64,000 nt of DNA from Pseudomonas chlororaphis subsp. piscium (lineage in GTDB: Bacteria > Pseudomonadota > Gammaproteobacteria > Pseudomonadales > Pseudomonadaceae): assembly GCF_003850345.1 (NCBI RefSeq), contig NZ_CP027707.1, positions 992,001 through 1,056,000 on the forward strand, given 5' to 3'. A model generated the notes under the pieces. The model had not been told where the DNA came from and searched no databases. It was given only the letters and a program-made list of their open reading frames with translations. The number at the start of each line of letters is the position of its first letter. Position 1 is the stretch's first letter. Below are positions 45,362-55,150 of the stretch, piece after piece. A program made the translations under genes and the position numbers.

Positions 45362-45553
45362 TTAGCGGCCGTTGAGAATCGAGCGATCTACCCTTACAGC
45401 CAGTTTTCCGGCAGCGGGCTTGGCATCGAAGGCCACGCGCCCTTGCTTGTCGATGGTTGCCCGCGCGACGGGAGCGCCGTTGACCAGCAGTTCCAGGGGC
45501 GCGCCCTGCAGGGATTGGCCCGAGGCCAGTTCTAGAGTCAGATTGATAGCCAT
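45362..45553 (-). CDS. Small protein of unknown function, partner of the SOS-linked hydrolase gene
   Basis: A 63-aa soluble product beginning MAINLTLELASGQSLQGAPL, with LELLVNGAPVARATIDKQGR in the middle. The alternating hydrophobic pattern suggests a small beta-sandwich, with no signal peptide or membrane helix. The ATG at 45553 follows AAGGA and lies 13 bp after the stop of the hydrolase gene, so the two are one transcript behind the LexA box at 47245. It could be an immunity, chaperone or subunit protein; this is inference from the pairing. I do not recognise the family. An in-frame extension to 45574 exists but has no ribosome site. Confidence 0.6.
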   Translation of the reverse strand: MAINLTLELASGQSLQGAPLELLVNGAPVARATIDKQGRVAFDAKPAAGKLAVRVDRSILNGR

Positions 45554-45566
45554 GTCGATGTCCTTA

Positions 45567-47204
45567 TCAGGCATTGCGGTCGATGTAAGTGGTGGCGGTC
45601 TTGTCGAGCGAAGCGATCAGCTCCGGCGAGCCGCCGCGGAACTGGCGGAAGAGGTTGCGCCCGCTGGAGCCGCTGCCGGTATCCACCGGTACATTCAGGG
45701 TTGGCTGGAAGCGTTCGCTCAGTTCGGCGTAGGCGGACCAGGGGCCGATGTACGACTCGTTCAAGCCGTTGGTGTAGCTGAAGGCATAACGCACGGCATT
45801 GCCTGGCAGCCAGTTGGGCTCGCTGGGTGTCTGGCTCTGCCAGCCATTGGCCTGGATGCTCGGGGCAAGCGTCGGTGCTTCCAGGTAGCCCGCCGGCTTG
45901 TTGGGCTTGTAGTCCTTGAGCAGCAGGTAAGTGCTCCAGCCCCACCAGTTGTCGATGGTCTTGGTATCGTTCAGGTTGTTCACGTCGCTGCGTCGCAGCA
46001 CCTTGTCGCCCTGCATCACGAACAGCGGTGAAAAGTTGCCGCTCTTGGCTGCGTTCAGGTCCGGCAGCAGCTTCAGCGCCGTGAAGTTACCGGGCGTCGG
46101 GGTCGTGCCGCTGAGGTAGCTTTCGAAGATCTCGTCCGCCGAGCGCTGCACCGCCAGCTTGACCTGCTTGCGGTTGTTGCTGTCGATGGTGTCGAAATAA
46201 CGCTTGTCGCCATAGGCATGCCAGCGGTCGCCCTGGGCGTTGCTGACGTTGAGGCCGAACTTGCTGTCTTCGTCGTGCATGAAGCGGGTGATCAGCGAAC
46301 CCAGGTCACTCGGCGTGACCACTGCCGCCAGTTGCTTGCGCGGTACCCGCACATGGCCGGCGGAGAACAGGTCGGTGAGGAAGTGATCGGCGAAGGCGTT
46401 CATGGCGTAGGCCAGTTCCAGTTGCTTCTCGTCGGCGTTCTTGTGCGCCAGCACCGCCTGCTGCAAGGCGGCGGTGTGCCCGGCGATGTAAGCCAGCAGC
46501 GCCCATTCGCCGAAATGGTCGGCATTGTTGGCCGCCAGCTTCAGGTAGCGACCCAGGGGGAACAGGGCCGAGGCGAAACTGCCGCCGCCGGTGATCTTGT
46601 TCCACTCCTCGGACAAGGTATCTCCCAGGGCGTCATACGCCTCGTGAGGTTGCCGGCCGTCCTTGAGTGCCTGGTTGGCGGCGGCGATTTCCTTCTGCAT
46701 CACCGCGAGAATCTGTTTCGCCTCGTCCTTGGCCGCCGGCAACACGGCGAGGGAGTTGAACGCGGCGGTAAAACGCTGCAAACGATCCGCCGGCGTCGCG
46801 CCTTCGCAGATCGGCTGGTCGGGGATGCCATAAAAATCGCCGCCCAGCGCCACCACCTGGCCGTAGCTCAGGGCCAGGCCATTGGGCAGGTGCAATTCGA
46901 CCTGCCAGGCCGGAATGCCAGGGGCGCCCTTGACGAAACGCAACAGGGTGGCGTCGCCGATGGCGGTGTGCTCGCCACCCTCGAAGCGCAGCTGGGGCAG
47001 GGCCTTGAGGTTTTTGCCCGGTGCCGCGGGAAGGATCCCGGGCTTGTGGTATTTGATGGTGTGATGGCCGTCGGCGATCAGTACCAGGTGGTCGCCGTCA
47101 CCGGAAATGGCAATGCCGCGTTCGCTGAAAAGACTGTCCAGATCGGCAACGATCTGGCTTTTGTGCTGCAGCTGTTCCCGCTGCTGAGTGTGTAGACCTG
47201 ACAT
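45567..47204 (-). CDS. Putative zinc-dependent phospholipase C-like hydrolase, SOS-controlled
   Basis: A 545-aa protein without signal peptide. The centre carries a metal-ligand-rich helical region, NADHFGEWALLAYIAGHTAA (His230, His243) and AFADHFLTDLFSAGHVRVPR (His274, Asp278, His284). Its H-x3-D-x5-H spacing recalls zinc-dependent phospholipase C/P1-nuclease-fold enzymes. The family call is from motif memory, not an alignment. The N-terminal 120 residues and the C-terminal 150 (Trp-rich WWGWSTYLLLKDYKP, PNWLPGNAVRYAFSY) are unrecognised. The ATG at 47204 has AAGGAG upstream. A canonical LexA box lies 41 bp before it, over a likely -10 (TATATG), so the gene should be DNA-damage inducible. 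It is co-transcribed with the 63-aa gene. Confidence 0.6.
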   Translation of the reverse strand: MSGLHTQQREQLQHKSQIVADLDSLFSERGIAISGDGDHLVLIADGHHTIKYHKPGILPAAPGKNLKALPQLRFEGGEHTAIGDATLLRFVKGAPGIPAWQVELHLPNGLALSYGQVVALGGDFYGIPDQPICEGATPADRLQRFTAAFNSLAVLPAAKDEAKQILAVMQKEIAAANQALKDGRQPHEAYDALGDTLSEEWNKITGGGSFASALFPLGRYLKLAANNADHFGEWALLAYIAGHTAALQQAVLAHKNADEKQLELAYAMNAFADHFLTDLFSAGHVRVPRKQLAAVVTPSDLGSLITRFMHDEDSKFGLNVSNAQGDRWHAYGDKRYFDTIDSNNRKQVKLAVQRSADEIFESYLSGTTPTPGNFTALKLLPDLNAAKSGNFSPLFVMQGDKVLRRSDVNNLNDTKTIDNWWGWSTYLLLKDYKPNKPAGYLEAPTLAPSIQANGWQSQTPSEPNWLPGNAVRYAFSYTNGLNESYIGPWSAYAELSERFQPTLNVPVDTGSGSSGRNLFRQFRGGSPELIASLDKTATTYIDRNA

Positions 47205-47244
47205 TTCTAGCTCCTTGATATGTCGTAGGTATTTCATAAATTAA

Positions 47245-47260
47245 CTGTATGCATATACAG
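47245..47260. promoter_or_regulatory. LexA (SOS) box
   Basis: CTGTATGCATATACAG fits CTG-N10-CAG with an AT-rich centre and extends as AACTGT...ACAGTT. It matches the gamma-proteobacterial LexA consensus CTGTATATATATACAG at 13 or more of 16 positions. It overlaps a likely minus-strand -10 (TATATG) with TTGCTT 18 bp upstream, 41 bp before the hydrolase ATG. Confidence 0.85.
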
Positions 47261-47360
47261 TTGTTTGCGAGCATAAAGCAAAATCCTGACTCGTCAAGCA
47301 GGTATTTTTTGCCGCGCATTTTGATGGAGGGGTGACGAATTGAAGGGCATGTCGCAATCC

Positions 47361-47400
47361 GTGTAGCCGCTGCCGAAGGCTGCGATCGACCGCAGCGCGG
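47361..47400. repeat. Single REP arm, TGTAGCCGCTG type
   Basis: GTGTAGCCGCTGCCGAAGGC then TGCGATCGACCGCAGCGCGG, without a closing arm, in the 323-bp gap between the divergent hydrolase and AEC genes. The rest of the gap holds the SOS promoter and an AT-rich stretch. Confidence 0.65.
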
Positions 47401-47527
47401 GCGTGGGGTTTGATAGCGTCGAATTCCTGCGGCCGATCTGCTCTCGGTCCGGGCAAATCCATCGGGCTTAAGGGCGCGGCCTGGCTTATCATTAGCCGCC
47501 TAACGACAGGCTCAAGGTTGACCCGGC

Positions 47528-48469
47528 ATGCTGGCCATTTTTCTCGAAACGCTGAACATCACCGCGCCGGTATTCGCCATGTTGTTTCTCGGTGTGCTGC
47601 TCAAGCGCATCGGCTGGATCAACGACGGTTTTATCCACACGGCGTCGTCCCTGGTATTCAACGTCACCATGCCGGCGCTGCTGTTTCTCGGGATTCTCCA
47701 TGCCGACCTGCATTCGGCGCTCAAGCCCGGGCTGCTGATCTATTTCGCCGTGGCCACCCTGGCCAGCTTTGCCTTCGCCTGGGGCTGGGCGATTTGGCGC
47801 TGCCCACGGGAAGACCGGGGCATCTACACTCAGGGCGCGTTTCGCGGTAACAACGGGGTCATCGGCCTGGCGCTCGCGGCCAGCATGTATGGCGACTACG
47901 GGATTTCCCTTGGGGCGATTCTCGCGGCGCTGGTGATCCTGTTCTACAACACTCTGTCGACCATCGTCCTGGCGGTGTACAGCCCGGTGATCAAGTCCGA
48001 TCCGTGGAGCATCTGCAAAAGCGTGGTCAGCAACCCGTTGATCATCAGCGTCCTGGCGGCAACGCCTTTCGCGGTTTTCCAGATCGGCCTGCCGACCTGG
48101 CTGGAGACGTCCGGCCAGTACCTGGCGCAGATGACCCTGCCGCTGGCATTGATCTGCATTGGCGGCACCCTGTCCCTGGCGGCGCTGCGCGAGAGTGGAG
48201 ACCTGGCCTTGAGTTCGAGCCTGGTGAAAATGATCGGGCTGCCGATCCTCGCCACCCTGGGGGCCTGGCTCTGTGGATTCCGCGGGGCGGAGTTGGGGAT
48301 TCTGTTCCTGTATTTCGGCAGCCCGACCGCGGCGGCGAGCTTTGTCATGGCCCGGGCGGCCAATGGCAATCATGAGCTGGCGGCGGCGATCATCGTCATC
48401 ACCACGTTGATGGCGGCGGTGACCACCAATATCGGGATCTTCCTGCTGCAGTGGGGCGGGTGGATCTAG
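47528..48469 (+). CDS. AEC-family permease (auxin efflux carrier-like)
   Basis: A 313-aa inner-membrane transporter with about ten helices. The AEC/malonate-permease layout is seen in FAMLFLGVLLKRIGWINDGF, LVFNVTMPALLFLGIL and GAFRGNNGVIGLALAASMYG. The C-terminal half has ALICIGGTLSLAAL and GSPTAAASFVMARAANGNHE, the crossed-helix motifs of the family. Relatives move dicarboxylates or other small acids; the substrate is not identifiable. It starts with ATG at 47528 and ends just before a REP pair. It is divergent from the SOS cassette but has no sign of sharing its control. Confidence 0.87.
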   Translation: MLAIFLETLNITAPVFAMLFLGVLLKRIGWINDGFIHTASSLVFNVTMPALLFLGILHADLHSALKPGLLIYFAVATLASFAFAWGWAIWRCPREDRGIYTQGAFRGNNGVIGLALAASMYGDYGISLGAILAALVILFYNTLSTIVLAVYSPVIKSDPWSICKSVVSNPLIISVLAATPFAVFQIGLPTWLETSGQYLAQMTLPLALICIGGTLSLAALRESGDLALSSSLVKMIGLPILATLGAWLCGFRGAELGILFLYFGSPTAAASFVMARAANGNHELAAAIIVITTLMAAVTTNIGIFLLQWGGWI

Positions 48470-48476
48470 CCCTCTT

Positions 48477-48551
48477 CTGTAGGAGCGAGGCTTGCCCGCG
48501 ATAGCGGTGTATCAGGCAGACCGCTATCGCGGGCAAGCCTCGCTCCTACAG
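48477..48551. repeat. Perfect REP inverted pair
   Basis: CTGTAGGAGCGAGGCTTGCC then CGCGATAGCGGT, spacer GTATCAGGCAG, ACCGCTATCGCGGGCAAGCC then TCGCTCCTACAG. The arms are perfectly complementary over 32 bp and separate two convergent genes, so it may work as a bidirectional terminator. Confidence 0.92.
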
Positions 48552-48552
48552 A

Positions 48553-48933
48553 TCACTCGGGTTTCTGGTAGGTGTCGATCACTTCCTGGGCGGCGCGGAA
48601 CGCGTCGATCGCCGCCGGTACGCCGGCGTACACCGCGCAATGCAGCAGCGCCTCGCGAATCTCCTCTACCGTGCAGCCATTATTCAGGGCGCCACGGACA
48701 TGGCCCTTGAGCTCCTGCGGGCACTTGAGCGCGGTCAGGGCAGCGAGGGTGATCAGGCTGCGGGTTTTCAGCGGCAGGCCTTCGCGGTTCCAGACACTGC
48801 CCCAGGCATGCTCGTTGACGAAATCCTGCAGCGGCTGGCTGAACTCGGTGGCGTTGCCCAGGGCGCGATCGACGAAGGCGTCACCCATCACTTGGCGGCG
48901 CATTTCCACGCCCTGCTTTTTATTCTCAGTCAT
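48553..48933 (-). CDS. Carboxymuconolactone decarboxylase-family protein
   Basis: A 126-aa cytoplasmic protein of the CMD family (PcaC-like). The core is LKTRSLITLAALTALKCPQE followed by the helix EIREALLHCAVYAGVPAAID, with the conserved His-Cys pair. True PcaC decarboxylates 4-carboxymuconolactone in the protocatechuate branch. No other pca genes lie here, so the role could equally be that of an uncharacterised CMD paralogue. Its ATG overlaps the stop of the exchanger gene (ATGA), so the two are coupled. Confidence 0.82.
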   Translation of the reverse strand: MTENKKQGVEMRRQVMGDAFVDRALGNATEFSQPLQDFVNEHAWGSVWNREGLPLKTRSLITLAALTALKCPQELKGHVRGALNNGCTVEEIREALLHCAVYAGVPAAIDAFRAAQEVIDTYQKPE

Positions 48934-49985
48934 TGCGCTTCCCCTTTTTTATGTTGGCGGCGCCAGGCTCGCAGCGAACTGAACAGCAGGAACGCCACCA
49001 GCACTGGCAGGACGAAAAACAGCATCAAGTCTTCCAGCTTGCCAGCCAGCGGCATGCCGGTGGTGAAGGACACCACATGCAGCCCATAGGCCAGGTACAG
49101 ACCGAGAAACAGCAGGCCTTCGGCGCGGGTGACCCGATAACCCGAATAGAACACTGGCAGGCACAGCACGGCGACGCCCAGCATCACCGGCAGGTCGAAG
49201 TCCACGGCATTGGGCGATACCGACAAGGGCGTCGGCGCCACCAGGGCAGTGAAACCCAGGACCCCGAGCAGGTTGAACAGGTTGCTGCCGATGACGTTGC
49301 CCACGGCAATGTCGCGCTGGCCACGCAAGGCGGCAATCAGCGAGGTGGCCAGGGCCGGCAGGGAAGTACCGACGGCGACTATGGTCAGGCCGATGATGCG
49401 CTCGGACAGCCCGAGGTCAGTGGCGACTTCCACCGCTGCTTCGAGCAACAGATGGCCGGCGAACACCAGCAGGAGCAGGCCGCCAATCATCCACAGCAGG
49501 CTGCTCAGCCAGTGCGGGCGGGGCGCGTCGGGATCTTGCTGGAAAGGCGGGCGCGCCGAGTGCCGCGACTGGTGCAGCAGCAACCCCAGGTAGAGGATCA
49601 GGGTGGCCAGCAGGATCAGGCCATCGAGGGGCGTCAGTTCTTCGTTGTAGGCCAGGGCGAACACCAGCAGGCTGGCGAGGATCATCAAGGGGATGTCCAA
49701 CCGCACCAGCTGGCGCGATACCCGCAGCGGAATGATCAGGGCGGACAGGCCGAGGGTTACCAGGATGTTGAAGATGCCGCTGCCGATCACGCTGCCGACG
49801 GCGATGTCGGTGTTTTCGGCCAGGGTGGCTTGCAGGCTGACGGCCATCTGCGGGGCGCTGCTGCCGAAGGCGACGATGCTCAGGCCAATGATCAGCGCTC
49901 GTACACGCAGGCGGGCGGCGAGGCGGACCGCGCCGCGTACCAGCAATTCGGCGCCGGCGACCAGCAGGACCAGGCCACTGAACAA
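48930..49985 (-). CDS. Calcium/sodium antiporter-family membrane protein (CaCA, YrbG-like)
   Basis: An integral membrane cation exchanger. The two inverted alpha-repeats are plain: VAFGSSAPQMAVSLQATLAE with DIAVGSVIGSGIFNILVTLG, and VAVGTSLPALATSLIAALRG with DIAVGNVIGSNLFNLLGVLG. In the first repeat the usual T/S-P acidic motif reads SSAPQ, lacking the normal Glu, which may change ion selectivity. The listed start is TTG at 49985, but it cuts into the first helix. The open frame extends 14 codons to an ATT at 50027 with GGAG 8 nt upstream, which may be the real start (about 365 aa). It lies between rlpA-like and CMD genes on one strand. Confidence 0.85.
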   Translation of the reverse strand: MFSGLVLLVAGAELLVRGAVRLAARLRVRALIIGLSIVAFGSSAPQMAVSLQATLAENTDIAVGSVIGSGIFNILVTLGLSALIIPLRVSRQLVRLDIPLMILASLLVFALAYNEELTPLDGLILLATLILYLGLLLHQSRHSARPPFQQDPDAPRPHWLSSLLWMIGGLLLLVFAGHLLLEAAVEVATDLGLSERIIGLTIVAVGTSLPALATSLIAALRGQRDIAVGNVIGSNLFNLLGVLGFTALVAPTPLSVSPNAVDFDLPVMLGVAVLCLPVFYSGYRVTRAEGLLFLGLYLAYGLHVVSFTTGMPLAGKLEDLMLFFVLPVLVAFLLFSSLRAWRRQHKKGEAQ

Positions 49986-50044
49986 CTGGAGGACGCTGAG
50001 CAGCGGTAAATCGGTTAATCCGAAAATGATCAGGGCTCCGTGGG

Positions 50045-50416
50045 TCAGTCGCTGATGGCTTGCACGCGCACCTTGGCGGTGCCGCTTCTGATCATACCCA
50101 ACTGTTGCGCGGCGGCACGCGACAAATCGATCAGGCGGCCGCGGGTATGCGGGCCACGGTCGTTGATCCGGACCACGACGCTCTTGTCGTTATTGAGGTT
50201 GGTGACCTTGACGCGGGTGCCGAACGGCAGCTCGCGGTGCGCGGCGGTCATGCCGTGCTGGTTGAAGGGTTCGCCGCTGGCGGTGCGTTTGCCGTGGTGT
50301 TTGGCGCCGTAATAGGAAGCGACGCCGGTCTTGTCGTAACCCCGCGGGTCGATGACATGGCTGGCGCAGCCGGCCAGGAGAAAGAGCAGGGAACAGGCAG
50401 CCAGTAGCGACTTCAT
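50045..50416 (-). CDS. RlpA-like septal-ring/lytic lipoprotein (short form)
   Basis: A 123-aa lipoprotein. The signal peptide has lipobox LLAGC (Cys17). The double-psi beta-barrel domain is complete: [60 protein letters not shown]. The His and Asp of the RlpA active site are present. It lacks the SPOR domain of full RlpA, so septal targeting by naked glycan is not expected. RlpA of P. aeruginosa is a lytic transglycosylase; activity here is likely but not shown. The ATG at 50416 is preceded by a modest AGGG. The exchanger and CMD genes follow on the same strand. Confidence 0.85.
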   Translation of the reverse strand: MKSLLAACSLLFLLAGCASHVIDPRGYDKTGVASYYGAKHHGKRTASGEPFNQHGMTAAHRELPFGTRVKVTNLNNDKSVVVRINDRGPHTRGRLIDLSRAAAQQLGMIRSGTAKVRVQAISD

Positions 50417-50438
50417 AAAAGGGAGCCCTAAATGCAAA

Positions 50439-50518
50439 TGCAGGAGCGGACTTGCTCGCGATAGCGTTGTGTTTGAGACAACGTATCGCCAGCAAGTTCG
50501 CTCCTGCACAGGGCGGCG
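50439..50518. repeat. REP pair, CAGGAGCGGACTTGC variant
   Basis: TGCAGGAGCGGACTTGCTCG then CGATA opens and TATCGCCAGCAAGTTCGCTC then CTGCA closes. The GGA/TTC and CTGCA changes make this a separate REP subtype, placed between gatB and the rlpA-like gene. Confidence 0.8.
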
Positions 50519-50549
50519 CACTATCGAATGCCCGCCATCCACGCCGCTA

Positions 50550-51995
50550 TCAGCCTTCGAGTTTGCTTTTCAGCAGTTCGTTGACCTGTTGCGGGTTGGC
50601 CTTGCCTTTGGAAGCCTTCATCGCCTGGCCGACGAAGAAGCCGAACATCTTGCCGCGCTTGGCTTCATCGGCGGCGCGATACTGTTCGACCTGCTCGGCG
50701 TTGGCCGCCAGCATTTCGTCAAGCACGGCGGAGATGGCGCCGGTGTCGGTGACCTGCTTGAGGCCGCGCTTGTCGATGATCTCGTCGGCCTGGCCTTCGC
50801 CATTGGCCATGGCTTCGAACACGGTCTTGGCGATCTTGCCGGAGATGGTGTTGTCCTTGATACGCAGCAGCATGCCGCCCAGTTGCTCGGCCGAGACCGG
50901 TGCCTCGTCGATTTCCAGGCCCTGCTTGTTCAGCAGGCTGCCCAGCTCGACCATGACCCAGTTGGCCGCCAGCTTGGCGTCACCGGCGATCTTCACCACC
51001 TGCTCGAAGTAGTCCGCCTGCTCGCGGCTCGAAGCCAGCACGCTGGCGTCGTAGACCGACAGGCCGAACTGCTCCTGGAAGCGCTCGCGTTTCTGCGGTG
51101 GCAGTTCCGGCAGGGTGGCGCGTACCTGGTCGAGGAACGAATCCTCGATGACCACTGGCAGCAGGTCCGGGTCGGGGAAGTAACGGTAGTCGTTGGCTTC
51201 TTCCTTGCTGCGCATCGGACGGGTCTCGTCCTTGTTCGGGTCGTACAGGCGGGTCTGCTGGATGACCTTGCCGCCGTCCTCGATCAGCTCGATCTGGCGC
51301 TGGACTTCCGAGTTGATGGCTTTCTCGATGAAGCGGAACGAGTTGACGTTCTTGATCTCGCAGCGAGTGCCGAACTCGGCCTGGCCTTTCGGGCGTACCG
51401 AGACGTTGCAGTCGCAACGCAGGGAGCCTTCGGCCATGTTGCCGTCGCAGATCCCCAGGTAACGCACCAGGGCGTGGATCGACTTGACGTAGGCCACGGC
51501 TTCCTTGGCGCTGCGCATGTCCGGCTCGGAAACGATTTCCAGCAGCGGGGTACCGGCGCGGTTCAGGTCGATGCCGCTGGCACCGTTGAACTCTTCGTGC
51601 AGGCTCTTGCCGGCGTCTTCTTCCAGGTGCGCGCGGGTGATGCCGACGCGTTTGACCGTGCCGTCTTCCAGCGGGATGTCCAGGTGGCCCTTGCCGACGA
51701 TCGGCAGTTCCATCTGGCTGATCTGGTAGCCCTTGGGCAGGTCGGGGTAGAAGTAGTTCTTGCGGGCGAACACGTTGTGCTGGCCGATCTCGGCGTCGAT
51801 GGCCAGGCCGAACATGACCGCCATGCGCACCGCTTCCTGGTTCAGCACCGGCAGTACGCCGGGCATGCCCAGGTCCACCAGGCTGGCCTGGGTGTTGGGC
51901 TCGGCGCCGAAGGCGGTGGAGCTACCGGAGAAAATCTTCGATTTGGTGGTGAGCTGGGTGTGAATCTCCAGCCCGATCACGACTTCCCATTGCAT
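50550..51995 (-). CDS. gatB: Asp/Glu-tRNA(Asn/Gln) amidotransferase subunit B
   Basis: A 481-aa subunit of the GatCAB complex, which converts misacylated Glu-tRNA(Gln) or Asp-tRNA(Asn) to the amidated form. GatB binds the tRNA and carries the kinase site. Family motifs are [59 protein letters not shown] and [15 protein letters not shown]. The C-terminal YqeY-like helical tail ([15 protein letters not shown]) is complete. The ATG at 51995 follows GAGGAG; the frame extends upstream without support. It is last in gatC-gatA-gatB. Confidence 0.97.
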   Translation of the reverse strand: MQWEVVIGLEIHTQLTTKSKIFSGSSTAFGAEPNTQASLVDLGMPGVLPVLNQEAVRMAVMFGLAIDAEIGQHNVFARKNYFYPDLPKGYQISQMELPIVGKGHLDIPLEDGTVKRVGITRAHLEEDAGKSLHEEFNGASGIDLNRAGTPLLEIVSEPDMRSAKEAVAYVKSIHALVRYLGICDGNMAEGSLRCDCNVSVRPKGQAEFGTRCEIKNVNSFRFIEKAINSEVQRQIELIEDGGKVIQQTRLYDPNKDETRPMRSKEEANDYRYFPDPDLLPVVIEDSFLDQVRATLPELPPQKRERFQEQFGLSVYDASVLASSREQADYFEQVVKIAGDAKLAANWVMVELGSLLNKQGLEIDEAPVSAEQLGGMLLRIKDNTISGKIAKTVFEAMANGEGQADEIIDKRGLKQVTDTGAISAVLDEMLAANAEQVEQYRAADEAKRGKMFGFFVGQAMKASKGKANPQQVNELLKSKLEG

Positions 51996-52005
51996 GTGTT
52001 TCTCC

Positions 52006-53457
52006 TCAGAAGCCGGTTGGTGTGCGGGTGTGCCAGTCAGTGTGCAACTGATACTGGTGGGCAACGTTCAACAGACGGCCTTCCTGGAAATACGGGGCGA
52101 GCAGTTGCACGCCGACCGGCAAGCCGTCGACGAAGCCGGCGGGCATGGACAAGCCCGGCAGACCCGCGAGGTTGGCGGTGATGGTGTAAACGTCTTCCAG
52201 ATACGCAGCGACCGGGTCGCTGCTCTTGTCGCCGATTTTCCAGGCCGGGTTCGGCGTGGTCGGGCCAAGGATGATGTCGACTTCATTAAAGGCAGCCATG
52301 AAGTCGTTCTTGATCAGGCGACGGATCTTCTGCGCCTTCAGGTAGTAGGCGTCGTAGTAACCGGCTGACAGGGCGTAGGCACCGACCATGATCCGGCGCT
52401 GCACTTCGCTGCCGAAACCTTCGCCACGGGAACGCTTGTACAGGTCGGTGAGGTTCTTCGGATCTTCGCAGCGATAGCCGAACCGCACGCCGTCGAAGCG
52501 CGACAGGTTGGAGGAGGCTTCCGCCGGAGCGATCACGTAGTACGCCGGGATGGCGTGCTGCATGTTCGGCAGGCTGATTTCCTTGATCACCGCGCCGAGC
52601 TTTTCCAGCTCCTTGACGCTGTTGTGGATCAGCTCGGCGATGCGCGGGTCGAGGCCGGCGCTGAAGTATTCCTTGGGTACGCCGATGCGCAGGCCCTGCA
52701 GCGAGCCGTTGAGGCTGGCGCTGTAGTCCGGTACCGGTTCATCGATGCTGGTGGAGTCCTGCGGGTCGAAGCCGGCCATGCCTTGCAGCAGGATCGCGCA
52801 GTCCTCGGCAGTACGTGCCAACGGGCCGCCCTGATCGAGGCTGGAGGCGTAGGCGATCATGCCCCAGCGCGAAACGCGACCGTAGGTCGGTTTCAGGCCG
52901 GTGAGGTTGGTCAGCGCCGCCGGCTGGCGGATCGAGCCGCCGGTGTCGGTGCCGGTGGCGGCAGGCAGCAGGCGCGCGGCCACCGCAGCGGCCGAACCGC
53001 CGGACGAGCCGCCCGGAACGCGTTCCAGGTTCCACGGGTTTTTCGCCGCGCCGTAATAGCTGGTCTCGTTGCCCGAGCCCATGGCGAATTCGTCCATGTT
53101 GGTCTTGCCCAGGGTCACGGTCCCGGCAGCAGCCAGCTTGGCGACCACGGTGGCGTCGTAGGGCGCCTTGAAATTGTCGAGCATCTTCGAGCCGCAGCTG
53201 GTGCGGATGCCCTGGGTGCAGAACAGGTCCTTGTGGGCGATCGGCGCGCCGAGCAGGGCGCCGCTCTCACCGTTCGCACGACGGGCGTCAGCGGCCTTGG
53301 CCTGCTGCAGCGCGAGATCTTCGGTGAGGCTGATGAAGCTGTTGAGCTGCGGGTCGAGCTGGGTGATACGCGCCAGCAGGGTCTTGGTCAGCTCTTCGGA
53401 GGAAAACTTCTTGTCGGCGAGTCCGCGGGCGATCTCAGCCAGAGTCATATGATGCAT
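52006..53457 (-). CDS. gatA: Asp/Glu-tRNA(Asn/Gln) amidotransferase subunit A
   Basis: A 483-aa glutaminase/amidase subunit that supplies ammonia for tRNA amidation. The amidase-signature region is complete: [20 protein letters not shown] (catalytic Lys), [17 protein letters not shown] and [15 protein letters not shown] (Ser-cisSer-Lys triad). The start codon at 53457 ([14 protein letters not shown]) agrees with the family; a second ATG lies three codons in. It lies 16 bp after gatC and 10 bp before gatB. Confidence 0.97.
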   Translation of the reverse strand: MHHMTLAEIARGLADKKFSSEELTKTLLARITQLDPQLNSFISLTEDLALQQAKAADARRANGESGALLGAPIAHKDLFCTQGIRTSCGSKMLDNFKAPYDATVVAKLAAAGTVTLGKTNMDEFAMGSGNETSYYGAAKNPWNLERVPGGSSGGSAAAVAARLLPAATGTDTGGSIRQPAALTNLTGLKPTYGRVSRWGMIAYASSLDQGGPLARTAEDCAILLQGMAGFDPQDSTSIDEPVPDYSASLNGSLQGLRIGVPKEYFSAGLDPRIAELIHNSVKELEKLGAVIKEISLPNMQHAIPAYYVIAPAEASSNLSRFDGVRFGYRCEDPKNLTDLYKRSRGEGFGSEVQRRIMVGAYALSAGYYDAYYLKAQKIRRLIKNDFMAAFNEVDIILGPTTPNPAWKIGDKSSDPVAAYLEDVYTITANLAGLPGLSMPAGFVDGLPVGVQLLAPYFQEGRLLNVAHQYQLHTDWHTRTPTGF

Positions 53458-53473
53458 TGCAGGCTCTTTCCCT

Positions 53474-53761
53474 TTAGTCGATGACTTTCGGAACCAGGTA
53501 CAGGCCGTTTTCGACCGCTGGTGCGATGGACTGATAGGCCTCGCGATGATTGGACTCGGTCACAACGTCTGCGCGCAGGCGCTGGCTGGCTTCCAGCGGG
53601 TGGGCCAGGGGCTCGATACCGTCGGTATCGACTGCCTGCATTGCATCCACCAGCCCGAGAATGCTGTTCAGGTCGGAGGTGATGTGTGGAATATCGGCTT
53701 CATTGAGGCCAAGGCTGGCCAGATGAGCGATTTTTTCCACGTCGGAGCGTTCAAGCGCCAT
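53474..53761 (-). CDS. gatC: Asp/Glu-tRNA(Asn/Gln) amidotransferase subunit C
   Basis: A 95-aa subunit that wraps GatA and stabilises the GatCAB complex. It has the GatC pattern [60 protein letters not shown] and [12 protein letters not shown]. It is the first gene of gatCAB, divergent from mreB across 210 bp that must hold both promoters. Presence of GatCAB implies that at least one of Asn-tRNA or Gln-tRNA is made indirectly. Confidence 0.96.
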   Translation of the reverse strand: MALERSDVEKIAHLASLGLNEADIPHITSDLNSILGLVDAMQAVDTDGIEPLAHPLEASQRLRADVVTESNHREAYQSIAPAVENGLYLVPKVID

Positions 53762-53959
53762 GGGATTCTCCAGTGGAAAACAGAACGGATCTCGTCCGTG
53801 TGTTAGATTGTCGGAACACTACCGCATTTCTACGGTCTTATGGCCGCGATTGTGGGGGTTGGTGCACAGAAAAGCAGTCAATTTAACATATTGGCGCCTT
53901 GCCCAAAATCCCTGTCGTTGTTAGAGTTTGCCGCACTTTTTTACCCACGCGTTGCCTAG

Positions 53960-55009
<1,050 letters not shown>

Positions 55010-55040
55010 TCGCGCCGGATGCGTCCATGTGTTCCGCTCG

Positions 55041-55066
55041 CAGGCAGCACTTTGCAGTGCTGCCTG
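55041..55066 (+). terminator. Hairpin between mreB and mreC
   Basis: CAGGCAGCACT, loop TTGC, AGTGCTGCCTG: a perfect 11-bp stem followed by TTGGCGTTTATCTT. It is probably an attenuating terminator that uncouples mreB from mreCD levels. Confidence 0.75.
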
Positions 55067-55150
55067 TTGGCGTTTATCTTCTGTCATTCTGCTCCAGGCC
55101 GGTTTGAAGCCGTATGAATAAAGAGAACATTTGCCTGGGAGGAGCGGCTT

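Noticed and set aside
48553..48933. pcaC assignment
   Set aside because: Family is right, but no other protocatechuate genes are nearby and many CMD paralogues have other roles, so the symbol was withheld.
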